Below are positions 51,382 to 64,000 of a DNA stretch of 64,000 bases, piece after piece. The first letter of the stretch is position 1, and each line of letters starts with the position of its first letter. Location of the stretch: NCBI RefSeq assembly GCF_001640805.2, contig NC_066847.1, positions 22,249,504 to 22,313,503 of the forward strand, read 5' to 3'. Source of the stretch: Lates calcarifer. Its lineage: Eukaryota > Chordata > Actinopteri > Centropomidae. The translations under genes were made by a program, and so were the position numbers. Below the pieces are notes generated by a model. The model made no database searches. It worked only from the letters and a program-made list of their open reading frames with translations, and had not been told where the DNA came from.

Positions 51382-54300
51382 CTTGGTGCCTTGTGTGCAT
51401 TTCAGCCAAGAGCCTACTTAATCAGTTCAGGCATGTTGGGCAGTTGGGATGGCTCCATCTGAACCACAGGTTACAAGAGGATTCAGAGTGTCTGCGCTGA
51501 AATGCATGTCGCACAAGTGTCTTACAAATGCTCATGCAAAGCATATGAACACGTGCATCATGGGTGATAATAGCACTGATGGAGCTGAGGGGAATTTGCA
51601 AGTGGAGAATGCTCTTGAATTCAACAATGAATTGTCAAATTTTGTGGAAAAAAAAAATTCCGTACTAATTACATTTGAGCTAACCGCTTACCCAATCTTC
51701 CCCCGTGGTGACAGTAAAAGAAACATTGTCTGCTTTTGCTTAGTCTGGGTTATAAAGAGGAGTGAAAATCTCTATTGGTATAAACCATAAGTGATATTTC
51801 CTGAAGTTGTGAGGAAAGCGAGCCATGTTTACATCATTGTTGTGGTTAAGGCTGTGTAAAGTTAAGTCTCATCTTTCAGTGAATATGTCAGACATTGTTG
51901 TGATCCATTCAGATCTATTCATATGTGTTGTGTGGTGGTTTTCTCAGTGGTCACTTAAGGATCATTGAACGCACAAAGCGCTAAAATGTTTTGCTTAGGC
52001 CTCTTGTTTATAAGATAAAAGCCTGTACATAAGCCTTTAATCTCTGTGTTTGGAAATGTGAAAAATGTTTGAATCTCTCCCAGTGTCTGGACCTCAGAAT
52101 CCAATGACATCAGTGGCTGTTCTCCTCGCTTGTTCTCCGCTTGTTCTGTGATGAATGCCTTTTGTATTAGTGAGGTTCAACACAATGCTAAGAGAGGCCG
52201 TGTAGGGTTTCATTCAGAATTTGCTGTTCTCAGACACATACTAAAGACATGGGGTGGACACAAAAGACAAAAAACTGTTTGATAAAAATGGATTGCATTA
52301 TCATCTTTTCTTATCTTTTTGTTTTTATCTTTAGGGGTGAGGGGGACTACTTTAAGATATAAAGCCACCACAAACTACAGCCTCAATCAACAGCATTCTG
52401 AGAAAGAGCCAACAAATATGACACAAACATTTTAGAAAAGTAGCATCATATTGTACAGGTGTTCTTGTTTCAGTCCCTGCACTGAATTGTAGTTACAAAT
52501 GCATCTAGATGAGCAAGTCAAGTTGAATGTCTATTAGCAATCTGTAAGCTTTAAAAGAGATTTTACACTCTTCATTGACACTCTAAAAGTTATCAAAAGA
52601 CAGGCAAGTAACAAAATTTAAAGCCAGTGCACAAAGCCTGTTAAATTAAAATGAAGCTTAAAATCTGGAGCCTGGGCCACTGAAACAGAATGGAACATAC
52701 TGTATGATATCTGGGTTATTAACCATATTTGTAGAACCAGTATGGTATAGTAGGCAATAGTCGTTTTTTGATTGATTAAAACACAACTCGATATTCTTAA
52801 CTTCACAGAAAAGTGCTAGACATCCTAAAGGGATTGTAGCATAGGTCCACTTTTGTCTCAGGTGAGGCAGGAAGTGCAAAATCACTTTGTGCCATCGACC
52901 ACCGTTGACCTTATGTGGCAAAAATGGCATGCACTTTTGGGTGCACTTCACAAATGCAATAATTCTAATTTAGTTTAGGTACTTCATGCAACGAATGCAA
53001 TAAGTGCACATTTTGTTCTAAGTTATGTGTCACCCTGAACCACATATTAGCCCCAGACTCCCTCCTAACTTTCCACTCCTGCAGCTGAGCACAGCCTACT
53101 GTGGCAGGCAACAGGAGCAGCTGTGCTGGAATAGAGTCATGAAGTAGAAGAGTGTGATTTCTTCTGTTCATCTGTGTTTTCTGCTTTTGAAAAATTAAAC
53201 CATTCTGTCTAGTTTTTGCCCGGGACATGAGCTGCTTTTGTTTAGCAGATGCTAGTGTTTAATCTGTTGTAAGACAGCTGACATTGCAACAATTAAACAG
53301 CGTTGGATTTAGTTTCAGACTTACTTTTTTACATTTATTGCAGTGAAACCAGCAGAAAATGCGGCAGCATCCTAAATGTTACAGTAAACAAAAAGCTGCT
53401 CGGTCCTGCCTATTCATCCCTACCATCATTTATTATTTAGTGACAGCACAAAGATAACTGATGGGTCATTAGGCATGTGAACTTGTGTACTATCCCCATT
53501 ACAGTAAAGTGTGCTGTCTCGACCAAAATTTACTAGTGCAGACAAAGCCTTCTTGGACTCGTCATCACCAGAAGTCTACACGTGCTAGTCTGTGCACACA
53601 CCTGCTTTCTGACAACTGCTGTCTGCTACGCTTTTGTCCCAGTGAGACTACATCACAGGAGAGAGGCCAGACTCTGTTGAATACACAAACACATTCATCA
53701 AATTTTGATCAGAGCAGCTAAATTCCAGCCACATGAGTAGTGACTAATGAAAATGTTTATGGTGCCAGGCAGCTTTTTATTCCCAATCCCACATTTACTG
53801 CAGGTGGTCACATTTGGAGCCCCGACATTACGTTTGGAACAAAACATTAACATACATGCATGTTGGATCCATTATGAGTGATTTGATTGTCAGTACAAGA
53901 TTTCATGTTCTCTGGATGTATTTATTGAGCTAATGTTTAGTCCCAACTGTGCAATATACAATATAGCACAGTGAGAAAGGAGTTACAATCCAGTAACTTT
54001 TATTTTGCACACAGCTGCAGGTTAGTTTCTGCTAGACTTTGTACATAATCCCCTGTTTTGTCATCCTCCTTGGAACAAATGTAACAGTTATCTATTTCAG
54101 GAAGCTTCCCCAGACAGCATCCACCATCATTAAGTATCCAAACTTATCTTTAGTCACCTGGATGCCTGAACACAACAATGTGTTCACATAGTCTCAAGAA
54201 TCTTTCCCCGCTTCACACTGATCAGTAAAATTAGACCTGTGTCTTGTGACCTTCACCTACCAACAGTCAGCTGTTGCAGACAGCACAAACTCCCAGACTG

Positions 54301-56216
54301 CCTAAAGGAGGACCCCCCTCCCAAACAAATCCCTGCCATGTGCTGCCATCTGAGACCTTTGTGTCTCAGCATTTTAGAGGAAGGGTTTTAAACCCAGCCA
54401 TGTACTTCTGCTGAGGCTTGTCCCGAGACAGACACTATCATTTGACTTTACTGGAACAAATGCAACTGGTATTTCAGACCTGGCATAGAATAATAGAAGC
54501 TAGATTGAAACAAAATGTTCAGGCATGATTACATGTTGCCATGATGACATTTGATACCTAGACAATATGTACAAATGGGTGTAATTTAAATACGCTTTTG
54601 ATTAGATAAAGAAACAGAGGAGTGTTCTTGATGCGCGGCCATTTGGTTTCTTGACAAAGTCTGTGATGATGCATGTTTGCGTAAGGAAAATACACATAAA
54701 AGGCCCTGTTCGGGGGCTGTCTTACATGATGGACATGCCACATTGTTCTGGTTTCCTCGACAAGCTAAGGGCAGATCTCTTACTTCTGACAGCAGAGATC
54801 CAGGGTCAACTGGGGTTAACCCTGTCTAACCCTCTTGGCCACCTGGAGACCCCCACTACACAGCTCACCAGGATTATCCCACACCCTCCTACACATGAGT
54901 TGCACACATATTAAGGGTCATAGAGGTCATTTCTGTGTCTGTCTCTCTCTCCCTGACACACATACACTCACTCGCTGCCCTTCTCTCTGCCTTTGATGCC
55001 TGTGTTCTGGGATGCTGATCCTGTAAATGCTATAGGATGAAAGAGGCGGTTTGGCACAGGCCTGTGTGACCTCTATGGCTTTGGCTATGGGAGCTGGCTG
55101 CGCCCCCTTTTTGTTTGGGTTTGACGCTCGAGGGAAGCTGTCACCCCTGAGGTCAGCCTGCGTCGGTGGGCTGATTGACCAGAGGACCACCTCCTGTCAC
55201 CATGAAGTGATTTATGAGAAGAGACACAATCCCAGCTCCTGTAAGAAACATTGAATACTGAAGCTACAACATTATTTCTGTCCTCTCGCCTTCCTCTGTG
55301 GTGTTTAGTAGGGCATAGTAGGAAAGAAAATATTTTAAAGAGACTGTTTGGCATGAGTTGTATTGGCTTCCTACCAAGACATTACCTTTTGGACATACTG
55401 TAGATACCTGCTTCCCTCAGAGAGATTCTGTTAGGTAATGGTAATGTTTGGCAATGGTAAAACTTTCAACCATTTTTTCTTTTTCTTTTCTTTTTTTTTA
55501 TTGGCACACACAAAAAAGAGGTTAAGTGGAATTCAGTCTCATGTATTTCTTCCTGTGGAAAGTTCCTGAATAGGAGAAATGATTTTTCATTCCCAGTCTG
55601 GGACGTTTCACATATGTCAGTTTTTTTTATGGCTTAATTTTGCATTAATCTGCTGCCCCATATTTTTGCACTAAACCACTTTTCGTGCCCCCCGTTTCTA
55701 AATCGAGAAAGATGGTTTTAGAGGGAGAGAAAAAGACGGGGAGGAATGTTCCCCTGCTAAGACGTCATGTGGTGTATGACTATGCACACCGCCAGGCCGG
55801 GCTTTCCAGGCCCTCTCAGAGAGACGAGTCTTTCCTGGAAATCTCAATTTACCTCTGAATAATAGAAAAGGGACAATATATCACAAATATGTATGTCTAC
55901 ATGAAATAGGGAGCTAATGGGGAACAGAGTTATTAATGAAGGTTTATAGTAATATGAGGAAATGCACTTAATTTGTTGGTGTTTTTGTATTTGATAACAT
56001 TCTTATTATTCAGATTGATATCATGTTATCAGGTCAGCTGAGCATCTAATGTCTGGTTCTGGTGCATTTAAGGAATGCACTCTTCTACCACTGTTGGTCC
56101 CTGTGTCTCTCATCTATATGAAGTAACTATAAACCTTAAAGGCATATCACACAGTACAGTGCTACGGATCTGAGGAGATGTCTTGAGCCAGCTCTTTTTG
56201 GTCTGTTCCCCATCAG

Positions 56217-56403
56217 GCAGGCTGCCTCAGCAGGGCCTCAGCCTGCCCGTGAGTGGAAATCTTTGGCCCATGTTATCTTTGGAAAGTGTCGAGTCCACAG
56301 AAACCCAGGAGCAAGGAGTCCAGTGTCAGCTAGACATCCCATGCTCGCTATTACTAAGGAAGGATGGAGACATTGTGCTGCAGCAGAATGAAGATGAGCT
56401 GAA
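56217..56403 (+). other. Possible extra exon within fhod3 intron 3
   Basis: A good acceptor (CTCTTTTTGGTCTGTTCCCCATCAG) and a donor-like AA/GTAAGC bracket 187 bases that are open in the frame continuing from fhod3 exon 3 (phase 1). The predicted peptide starts GRLPQQGLSLPVSG and ends LQQNEDELK. The end phase is 2, which would not fit the expected exon 4, and the in-frame stop overlaps the donor. I recognise no homologue. It may be a poison/terminal exon or chance. Confidence 0.25.
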
Positions 56404-59400
56404 GTAAGCAGCAGAAAATAGGAATACAAAGTAGTAAAAGGACTTTCTATACTGTTGTCTGGTTATGTGGCTGTTTCTGAGTCAGTCATTGGTCAGTGAT
56501 GCAGTTTACTGAGCATTTTTTTGGACAACACAACAACAAAGAAGACCACAGACATGTTTAAGATGAGGAGACATGATGAGCACTCTCTGACAATGAGAGC
56601 TACATGGTCCAATGAGATGGTCCAAGATTGGATGTTGCTTTCAGCTGAGACAGCTAGGGTTTTTTTGTCATGAAAAAGCTGAGGGAATGTGGGACAAAGA
56701 GCTCCATATGTGTAGTAGACTGTAGTGTAGTGTAACCCAAGTCCTGTAGTGAGGAGGGCCTCATCCACTTAATGCAGGAATCCATCTCATTCTGTCTGTC
56801 TATATTGCTGTGATTTTTTTTCCCTTCATAATGACCCCCAAGAGCCAGCAGGAGATTGGATGGCCTCCTATACATTCTGCATGTTGTGGCGGGGCATGAC
56901 AAATTAGCACCCTGCAGAAATGTTGAATTTCTATGGATGTTTGTCTCATCAAAACAGCATGTCCATTTCCTGACTTGGCAAACAGGAGGTTCTGGTATAA
57001 TGGAACATTCATAAGGCTTTCAGGCAGGGACGGTTTCTCATCAGATCTACTGTTTTCTCTTGATGCATGAGTTTATTTCATTATTATCATTATCATTAAA
57101 TAATTTCTTACTTTAAAACCTAGCTGGCCATGCAGCCCATTTGGAGCCAAATCAAAGTACACTATGTAATTAAGTAAACCAGCATGCACTGAAACATACA
57201 CTGTGATCTATGTTTAACTCGCAAGTGACTGGTATCAGTTTCTACCCCAGGCACTACATACCTGAATATTTTATTGTGGTATTATGTTAATCTTGTGATT
57301 TATCTCTATCATTATATATTGTCTTACGGTAAATGAAAGAGATTAAATATCTTTTCATGTCACGAGAGATGACCCCAGGCACACATCTGTAAAGAAATGC
57401 AGCTTCCTTAGAAAATCAATGCCTATCACAAGTTAGCTGAGCCCAAAGTGAGGCCTTACTGCTCAGTTCAAAACAAAACCTCAGATGTATTGGACTCAGC
57501 TTATTTGTTACACGATGTTACATATTAGATTGACTAATTATAAAAAAAACTCATAAGTCTATTTATAGCACTGACCTTTTATGCAGCAGGTTTTTTCTTT
57601 TTCCTGGAGGAATAATTTGACGACGTAAGAAATTAAATGTGACTTATCATTCTCATCATCACCAGACTGAGCACTCTGTGTCACTTGATCCGCTTGCGTG
57701 ACTAAAATATCACATCAGCTGTGCTCGTGACACAGTAGATATTCTGTAGATATTCTTCAATAGATATTCTGCGTCAGATAACGAGGGGTAATGAAAGAGT
57801 GACCTGAATATTAACAGAGGGGCTTTGTCGTTCGTTTAGTTGCCTTTTAGAGAAAAGCTGAGCACCAGCAGGGGGAAACGGAGACTCCACCACGTGCCAT
57901 GTGCCACATATGTCTAACGCAACATACTGTATTTTTATCTCACAGTTTTACATGTACTCTTGTGTATATTTAGCTTAAACCCCCGCTCTGTTTTAACTGC
58001 TCAGCTGGTGACTCATTAAGAGTGTTTGCAACGGTGCTAATTTATTTTTTGATCTAACCCACATAGATTCTAGGTGAAGACAGGTCTCACTTTCCTCTCA
58101 CATACATACAGCATGCCCTAGCTGTATCAGCTCTCTCCAACTGATCAGTTTAGTAACAAGCTCTATGTTTAGCGAGTAATTTAACCAATAATAGGTCATG
58201 GAGAGGTGCACAATCCCATGTATAAGGTATTAAAACTTTATACAGATGGAGGAGGGTTCATTGCTCTATATCGCTCTATTTAACTTTTCTGTCATTTTCA
58301 GTATTATGTAACCAAGCATCTGTCAAGGTGTAGTACAAAGTTGCTTACGCTGCTATTCAGGCCGTGAGTGAGGTAGTGTTTTGTCTGTGCCTGGATGGGC
58401 CTACGTTACAGTATTCCACCACCCATTAAATTGTGACATGAGGGGAAATCAGGTTGATGGCTTTACAGGATGTCCGAGGAATTTTGGTCATGCTCAGTAA
58501 AGCTCAGAGAGAGAGAGCAGGGAAAAGCAGTTGAGACCTGTCTTTAATTTTGCATAATGTCTACATATGGCAGCTCTGTGTAAGTAATCAGTCCGTCTTT
58601 GATTGCTTTAACCCTCCCCAACTTTTGTAGGAACAGCTGATTTTATTCCCCTTATTGTTCAGCTCAGTTAAGTCTGTCCACTTGGTGTTTGTGTGCAATT
58701 CAATGAGAAACTAGAGGAGTGTTTTCTTTCTACGCTGGGGTGTTTTGATTGTTTTTTACATTGATACTACAGGGAGAGAACAAAACCCCCCTACTAATAT
58801 CGATTACCTAAGAGACTGGAGTCATTTTCAGTCTTTCTAACAGCCTCAATGCTCCAAGGAATGCTGTAATACAAGCACTGAGCCATGCGTACACAGAGAT
58901 TTGACCGTGAAGGTGTTGGGAATTCACCTTGGTATTTCTGAAACCGCTGTTGAATCTGTTAAGCTGTGTGTGTGGGGGTTTTGCCATCTCTTAACATACT
59001 GAGGGAACAATGCATCAAAAGGTGCACCTGGTCCTGTAAAAACACTTCATATTTCTTGGCGGTTACACTGCTATGAAGAGCTCATGTCAGACCTAATGCC
59101 TGGCATGAGATGGCTACAGATCCACCACGCTGGTCTGTATGCAGGGAAAGGATGAAAACGACTTATCACACCATATTACTTTTTCCAGTGTTCTAGGGTG
59201 CCAGAGTTGTACGTCATTCTGTGTTAACCTTGGATATAGGCCTACATTAAGTGTTTTCCAAATGGCAGTACAGCTGTAAATATCATCTGTGTGAAGTTGA
59301 TGACATTTTTTTGTTTGGAAATGCAAATTTTAGGCCACACTTGTAAGAAACCATTCTATTAAATTTTCATCTCTGCCTGAAGCTGCTTGTACGTGTTTGA

Positions 59401-60784
59401 CTCAGGATGTCTTTCTTGTTGCCATATAAAATAAGTTGAGAGGTTTGGTGGCTGATGTAAAATGCACTTTGGACACGCCTCGCTGGTGCTTGGTTAAGAT
59501 GCTTTGAAAACTCACATATCAAAGTGCTGATTGTCAAACCTCTCGCTGACACACACTGGTAATTGCCATTCAAAATGTGACTGCCTTTTGTAGCTACCTT
59601 TTAAAACTGTAATTTCATTACTTCAAAGGTATCATGCCTTCCATGCAATGACTCTAGTTTTGTATACCCCCCCGTTATTAGGTCATCATCACCTTGACGA
59701 CAACATAAACACAAGGTAAAGGTGGACATATCGTCACAGAGGATTGTTGCAACCCAGTCACAAATACACTACCTTAACTTTAGCTGTAATTGTACCATTG
59801 CAGTGAAGAGAAATTCCCCCTTCAAAATCCAGTGATATTTAAGGTTTTATTTCTGATGGACAGATGTGGATGTGAACAAATGAACAGACAGAAAGTCACC
59901 CCCACTAACCCCTCCCGCCCCTGCATTTCACTTAAGGGACAAAACAATGCAACAACACAAAAATATGGGTCAGCAGAATCAGATGATTATGTCCCATGGC
60001 TCACAGTATTATAAGAGACCTTTATCTTGCTTTAGTCATATGAACTAATACAGCTGTTTGGAACAGTTAGCGGTGTCCAGAGGGGAGATGATGGGACACA
60101 AACTCAGACTCCACACCCAACATTGCTACTTAAAGTCAAGTTTAATTTTCCCTTAAATACTTAAACTCACTTTAATTAGTCCAGTGTAAATGACTGACTC
60201 ATCTGTTGTTAAGAGGTAACAATTTGAAAAGCAAACAAATAACTGCTAGTGAGCACTTTGAGTGACAAACATGTCCGCAGCTCTGAGCCAAAGAACTGTG
60301 TGGTACAAAAGGCCTGGTTTGGCAACCAGCACAGCCTCCAACAACTGCATTCACACAAAGTGAATTCACATGTCCGTTTGCTTAGCTCCCTGGGAGTTTA
60401 TTGTTGTATTTGGGGTTTTGAACATGTCAGTTAGATGTAATGAATATAATGTTTGTATGTGTGTTTATTTATTTATTTATTTTTTTACCCATTTTATTGT
60501 TTGTTCGTTATACTGTTGTGGTCACAAATTGCTGGGGTGGACATATTTGGTATGTTTCCATGCACTGGAGAATACATGAAGCTGTCATATTCTATTGATG
60601 TCTGATGGATTTTTTTTTTTAAACTCCAAACTTGTCAAACAAATATATAGCTTCATTCTTTTATGATTATATTCATATTTTCCCTGTCATTGGCTAATTT
60701 TATGGTGTGTTGCTGTACTGGGCATTCACATTAATGTGACAGGATGAACAAATTGACTATATGCTGCCTTTTTTGACTTTTTGG

Positions 60785-60825
60785 AAGGCCACAGTGGTCA
60801 GGCTACAGTGGTCAGGCCACTTTCA
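60785..60825 (+). repeat. Short tandem duplication (14-bp unit)
   Basis: CCACAGTGGTCAGG is followed by CTACAGTGGTCAGG and the start of a third copy, in fhod3 intron 3. Confidence 0.7.
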
Positions 60826-61249
60826 CATTCACAAAAATACATAAGTGTCCACGTAATCAAATAACCTAAGATGGTGATTTCCATCCATGTAATGTACTGG
60901 CAGAGTGCTACAGTATATAGTGTTGAGGAGGGGTCATATAGTAAGGAGAATTGGTCATGTGGGGCAAGTAAAAAAAAGTAATGTCAGTGCTTAAAACAGC
61001 ATTACATCCAGTTTTAGTTTTCCACAATGGATTTTGGCTGATGGGAGGCATCATGTTTGTCGTACATGTATTATGTCGTTCCAGGTCATATATACAGTAT
61101 CATAGCTTTCAAAATAAATAAAATTTCCAGTTGTCTTTCCAGTTTTACCACATGGATGTTGACGTGTTAACAGAAAATGGTAATGAAGTAACTTCTTAAG
61201 AATGAGAACATGGCATCAGTACTGTTGACTTGACAGCAAATAACTTCCT

Positions 61250-61500
61250 ATGTCTGTCGGTTGCCTGTTCTCCCTGTGTTTGTGTGGGTTTCCTGTGGGA
61301 GCAGATATATGGGTCAGATGAATGGGAAACTCTAAACTACTCACAGGTGTGAATACGGCTGTAGCTGCGTTTGCCTGCCTGTGCTACTAACAACCAGCCC
61401 AGTGTTTCCCTGCCTCTTACCTAGTGCATTCTGGGATAGGTTCCAGCCCAGTACAACCTTGAACAAAATATGCAGGTATGAAAAAGAAATGGATGGATAA
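61250..61500 (+). repeat. Decayed teleost interspersed repeat ending GGATGGAT
   Basis: Ordered matches to a very common fish repeat: GCCTGTTCTCCCTGTG and GGGTTTCCTGTGGG, then GAAACTCTAAACTACTCACAGG, TGTGAATACGGC, GCATTCTGGGATAGGTTCCAG, CCCAGTACAACCTTGAACA and finally AAAGAAATGGATGGATAA. The order and the GGATAGGCTCCAG-like and GGATGGAT ends are diagnostic from memory of the consensus. No coding capacity. It explains the open frame on the opposite strand. Confidence 0.65.
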
Positions 61501-64000
61501 CCTTTTTTTAAACGCACAATACCCTCTGCTTTTAGATGAGCAGAGTAGTAAACAGGAGAGAAGGAAGCAGGCAAATGAAGAGCGTAAGGTCCAGGGATCA
61601 GATGTTCACCTGTACCAGCTCTCTGCTTGGCAGTTTGGATAAACAGTGGAGGACTCTGTCCGACCTCTCTGTCAAACAGACTGATATGAATCACCTCAAA
61701 CTCTTTTGAGCAATCCCAGCCGTCTCTGTCAACACCACCACCAAACACATCTCATTACCTCTTATGTTTTCACTGTTATATATTTTCTGTCTTTACAGCT
61801 AAATAATACTATACCGCGGAATGCACAACTGTCAAATGATTTTCTGCTACTTACATTTGCATTCAGATTTTTGTTTGCTAGATACATAGACAAGACTAAA
61901 GTGCTAACACAGACCAGTTAAAACAAAAATCTCACCATAAATCTGCTAATTACAGTTGTGGGTTTGTTGGCTGGTGTGACAGAGGGGGCCGCAGTGGCTC
62001 TGTGAACCAGGCCTGCAGCTGTCACACACATCACACACATGCAGACTTCACTTTTCTCCTCCTCATTCCCCACTGATGTGGCCCAGTCAGCCCAGAGACA
62101 AATGGGCCCAGACATGGAAGACATTAAGACTAGCTAAAAACAACATGCTAAGTACAGACTTGCTCTCCCACAATGCAAACACAAAGTGTTCACTCTGCTG
62201 CAATTATACACATTTTGACATGGATGGCAGGGGAGACAGTTTTCTTTATATTTATGTAAACGCTTGTTTCAGGAAAAGTTGAAGATGTAGAGACATTTTG
62301 TGGCCGTGTTAACATCGGGATGAAAGGGTAAAAAACCCCAAATTATTCAGGTCAAGGGTTAAACATGGAGATATGATAGGGTATTCAATGCACACTATGT
62401 TAGAAGTAATGTTTTAATAATGTACATGGGCTGCAATATTCCTGTCGATTGCATTCAGACTACTTGGAAAGAGGAGACACAAGCAAGCTAGCCTTCCTGA
62501 AAAAGTCTCTCAAACTCAAACCCAGCAGTCTGAGGAATGCCCCTAACCCTTCTCCAGTTTCAGATCAGATTTTAAGTGTGTGACCTTTGTAAATACAGCT
62601 ATTCTTAACACCTGAATTGTTTCTAAATCTGAGAGTGCAGCTGGTTGACATGATGTTGCACTTAGGTGGACACGTTGCCAGTATTAGATCATCTGATTAT
62701 CTGGTGTGCATCAAATCAAAAAGTAAAGCTACGATCCTGACAGCCTCTGGATATAACATTTGGTGAGATTTCTCCTGAGGAAATGCCGGAATAGTATCAA
62801 TCAAAGTTGTTTCAATCAATCCTTCTCAGTGTTGAGAATATATATGGGGGGCCAAGAGCTTGCTGACATGATCGGTAACAAATGACTTACTGTTGCAGTG
62901 GGCTTGGAGGGGGGGGGGCTTCCCCTGTCGATCCTCAAACATAGTGTATTTTCTTAAAGGAGACAATTAGCTCTTGATGAGGCAGTCGGCCTCTAGGAGC
63001 TGTTGATATCAGGGGTCAAAGGTCACTTTTTGAAGAGGAAAAGCCAGTGGCATAGACCTGCTCCTCCAATGGGAAAACATCACTCACTTTTTTTCTCATT
63101 TATGTGCTGAACTTATTTGGATTGGTACCAGATGCTGATGCTGCAGTTTGATAATGTTAATATATTAGTGACACATTCAGTTCAAAGGGAGAAAATAATT
63201 GTGATATTTGTGTATTCATAAATTGTATTTTTTATATTTGACAGTGTCTTTTTCGCCCCAGATATTTTCATAGAATAAGTCATAACTCACAGATGATGCT
63301 AGACTTTTCTGCCATTGAACTAAGAGTCATAATATATTTCAGTTCAAGTGGAAGTCTATCTGATTGTACCACAGTCAATATTGCAGTAAGTTGTGGTTAA
63401 GAATATTGACTTTTATGAGGGCTTGAGACAACAGTCAGTTGTCAATCAATGGATGTTTATTATTCATAGTTTATTTTACCCTCCGTGTCTTGAAAGTAAA
63501 ATTCCATAATGTTTTCATGTACAAAGTGTTCATTTTTAACTGATGCTAACAGTGTCACTCTATGGATGGCAGTGTTGGTGGGTCCACCACTTTGGTCCAG
63601 ATTGAAATATGTTAGAGCTTATTAAATTGATTCCCACAGAATATTGTACACAGTCATGGCTCCTATATGATGAATCATACCAACTGCAGCGACCCCTTGA
63701 CTTTTCCTCTATTGTCACCATGAGGCGGACATTTGCCAATCAATCACAGGACTTATACTGTGGAGCCACCAAGAGGTTGATATATATTGTGTCTTTGAGT
63801 GAAATTTAACAACTGCTCGATCTATTGCTGTGAAATTTGATGAAGACATTGATATCTCCCTCCAAATTAATTGCACTATCTTTGGTGATCATCATTACTG
63901 CTATCATCAGGCCAAGTTTTTACTTTTTCCAATCCTTTGGTTTATGACCAAATACCTGCAAAACTATTGGCTGTACTTCTGTTTAGCAGCAGTTAGCAAA

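Larger units (their letters stand above)
43584..64000 (+). other. fhod3 intron 3, partial
   Basis: More than 20 kb with donor ATTG/GTGAGTA and no matching next exon. Mostly AT-rich. Contains a T run near 47,000, a 21-base G run at 51,361, a possible extra exon at 56,217-56,403, an ATTT repeat at about 60,465-60,485, a decayed interspersed repeat at 61,250-61,500 and a G run near 62,910. Long open frames elsewhere (for example 49,744-50,154) have no splice or homology support. Confidence 0.75.

Noticed and set aside
51449..51790. 113-codon open frame, plus strand
   Set aside because: No family resemblance, no splice signals, AT-rich end; likely chance.
54651..55354. Several open frames and a locally GC-richer patch in fhod3 intron 3
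   Set aside because: No splice sites matching the fhod3 phase and no recognisable protein; possibly conserved non-coding, but not testable here.
58370..58392. TGAGGTAGTG resembling the start of let-7
   Set aside because: Match stops after nine bases and the flanks do not fold into a precursor hairpin with a let-7 star arm.
61341..61748. 135-codon open frame, minus strand
   Set aside because: Mostly lies in a decayed interspersed repeat.

Overview
The window is vertebrate nuclear DNA, most likely from a percomorph (spiny-rayed) teleost. Genes are split into many short exons with GT-AG introns. The encoded proteins are clear orthologues of vertebrate transporters and signalling proteins. The non-coding sequence carries decayed interspersed repeats typical of fish: copies with ATTAATCGATTA-like ends, and one ending in GGATGGAT. 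There is no bacterial-type organisation, CRISPR array, intact mobile element or virus. Exon boundaries below were read by eye from splice sites and reading-frame phase, and every joined frame stays open.

Layout, left to right. (1) 1-6,076, minus strand: 5' part of a rapgef5-like Rap exchange factor. It holds a likely first coding exon of a short isoform (669-1,053) and an upstream 65-codon exon (5,882-6,076) probably used by a longer isoform; the catalytic part lies off the left edge. (2) 6,077-13,342: about 7 kb without a recognisable gene, with two decayed copies of one repeat family and a perfect small hairpin. (3) 13,343-17,417, minus: complete eight-exon ferroportin (slc40a1-like), 600 aa. 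(4) 19,226-23,835, minus: complete 12-exon slc6a18-like transporter, 622 aa. (5) 25,146-29,299, minus: complete 12-exon slc6a19-like (B0AT1) transporter, 633 aa, with a GC-AG first intron. (6) 29,300-30,826: head-to-head promoter interval, GC/CpG-rich on the right. (7) 30,827 to the right edge, plus: the first three coding exons of fhod3 (residues 1-113), followed by more than 20 kb of intron 3.

The three transporters are consecutive on one strand and all belong to families acting in absorptive epithelia: iron export for ferroportin, and Na+-coupled neutral amino-acid uptake for the SLC6 pair. The SLC6 genes are an old tandem pair: exons 2-11 have identical lengths and phases. rapgef5 and fhod3, a signalling and an actin-regulating gene, flank the cluster. 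No undescribed system is evident. The best leads are the ferroportin copy in this unusual neighbourhood (no visible 5' iron-responsive element, lysine-poor regulatory loop), the GC donor in slc6a19, a possible extra exon inside fhod3 intron 3, and two perfect hairpins.
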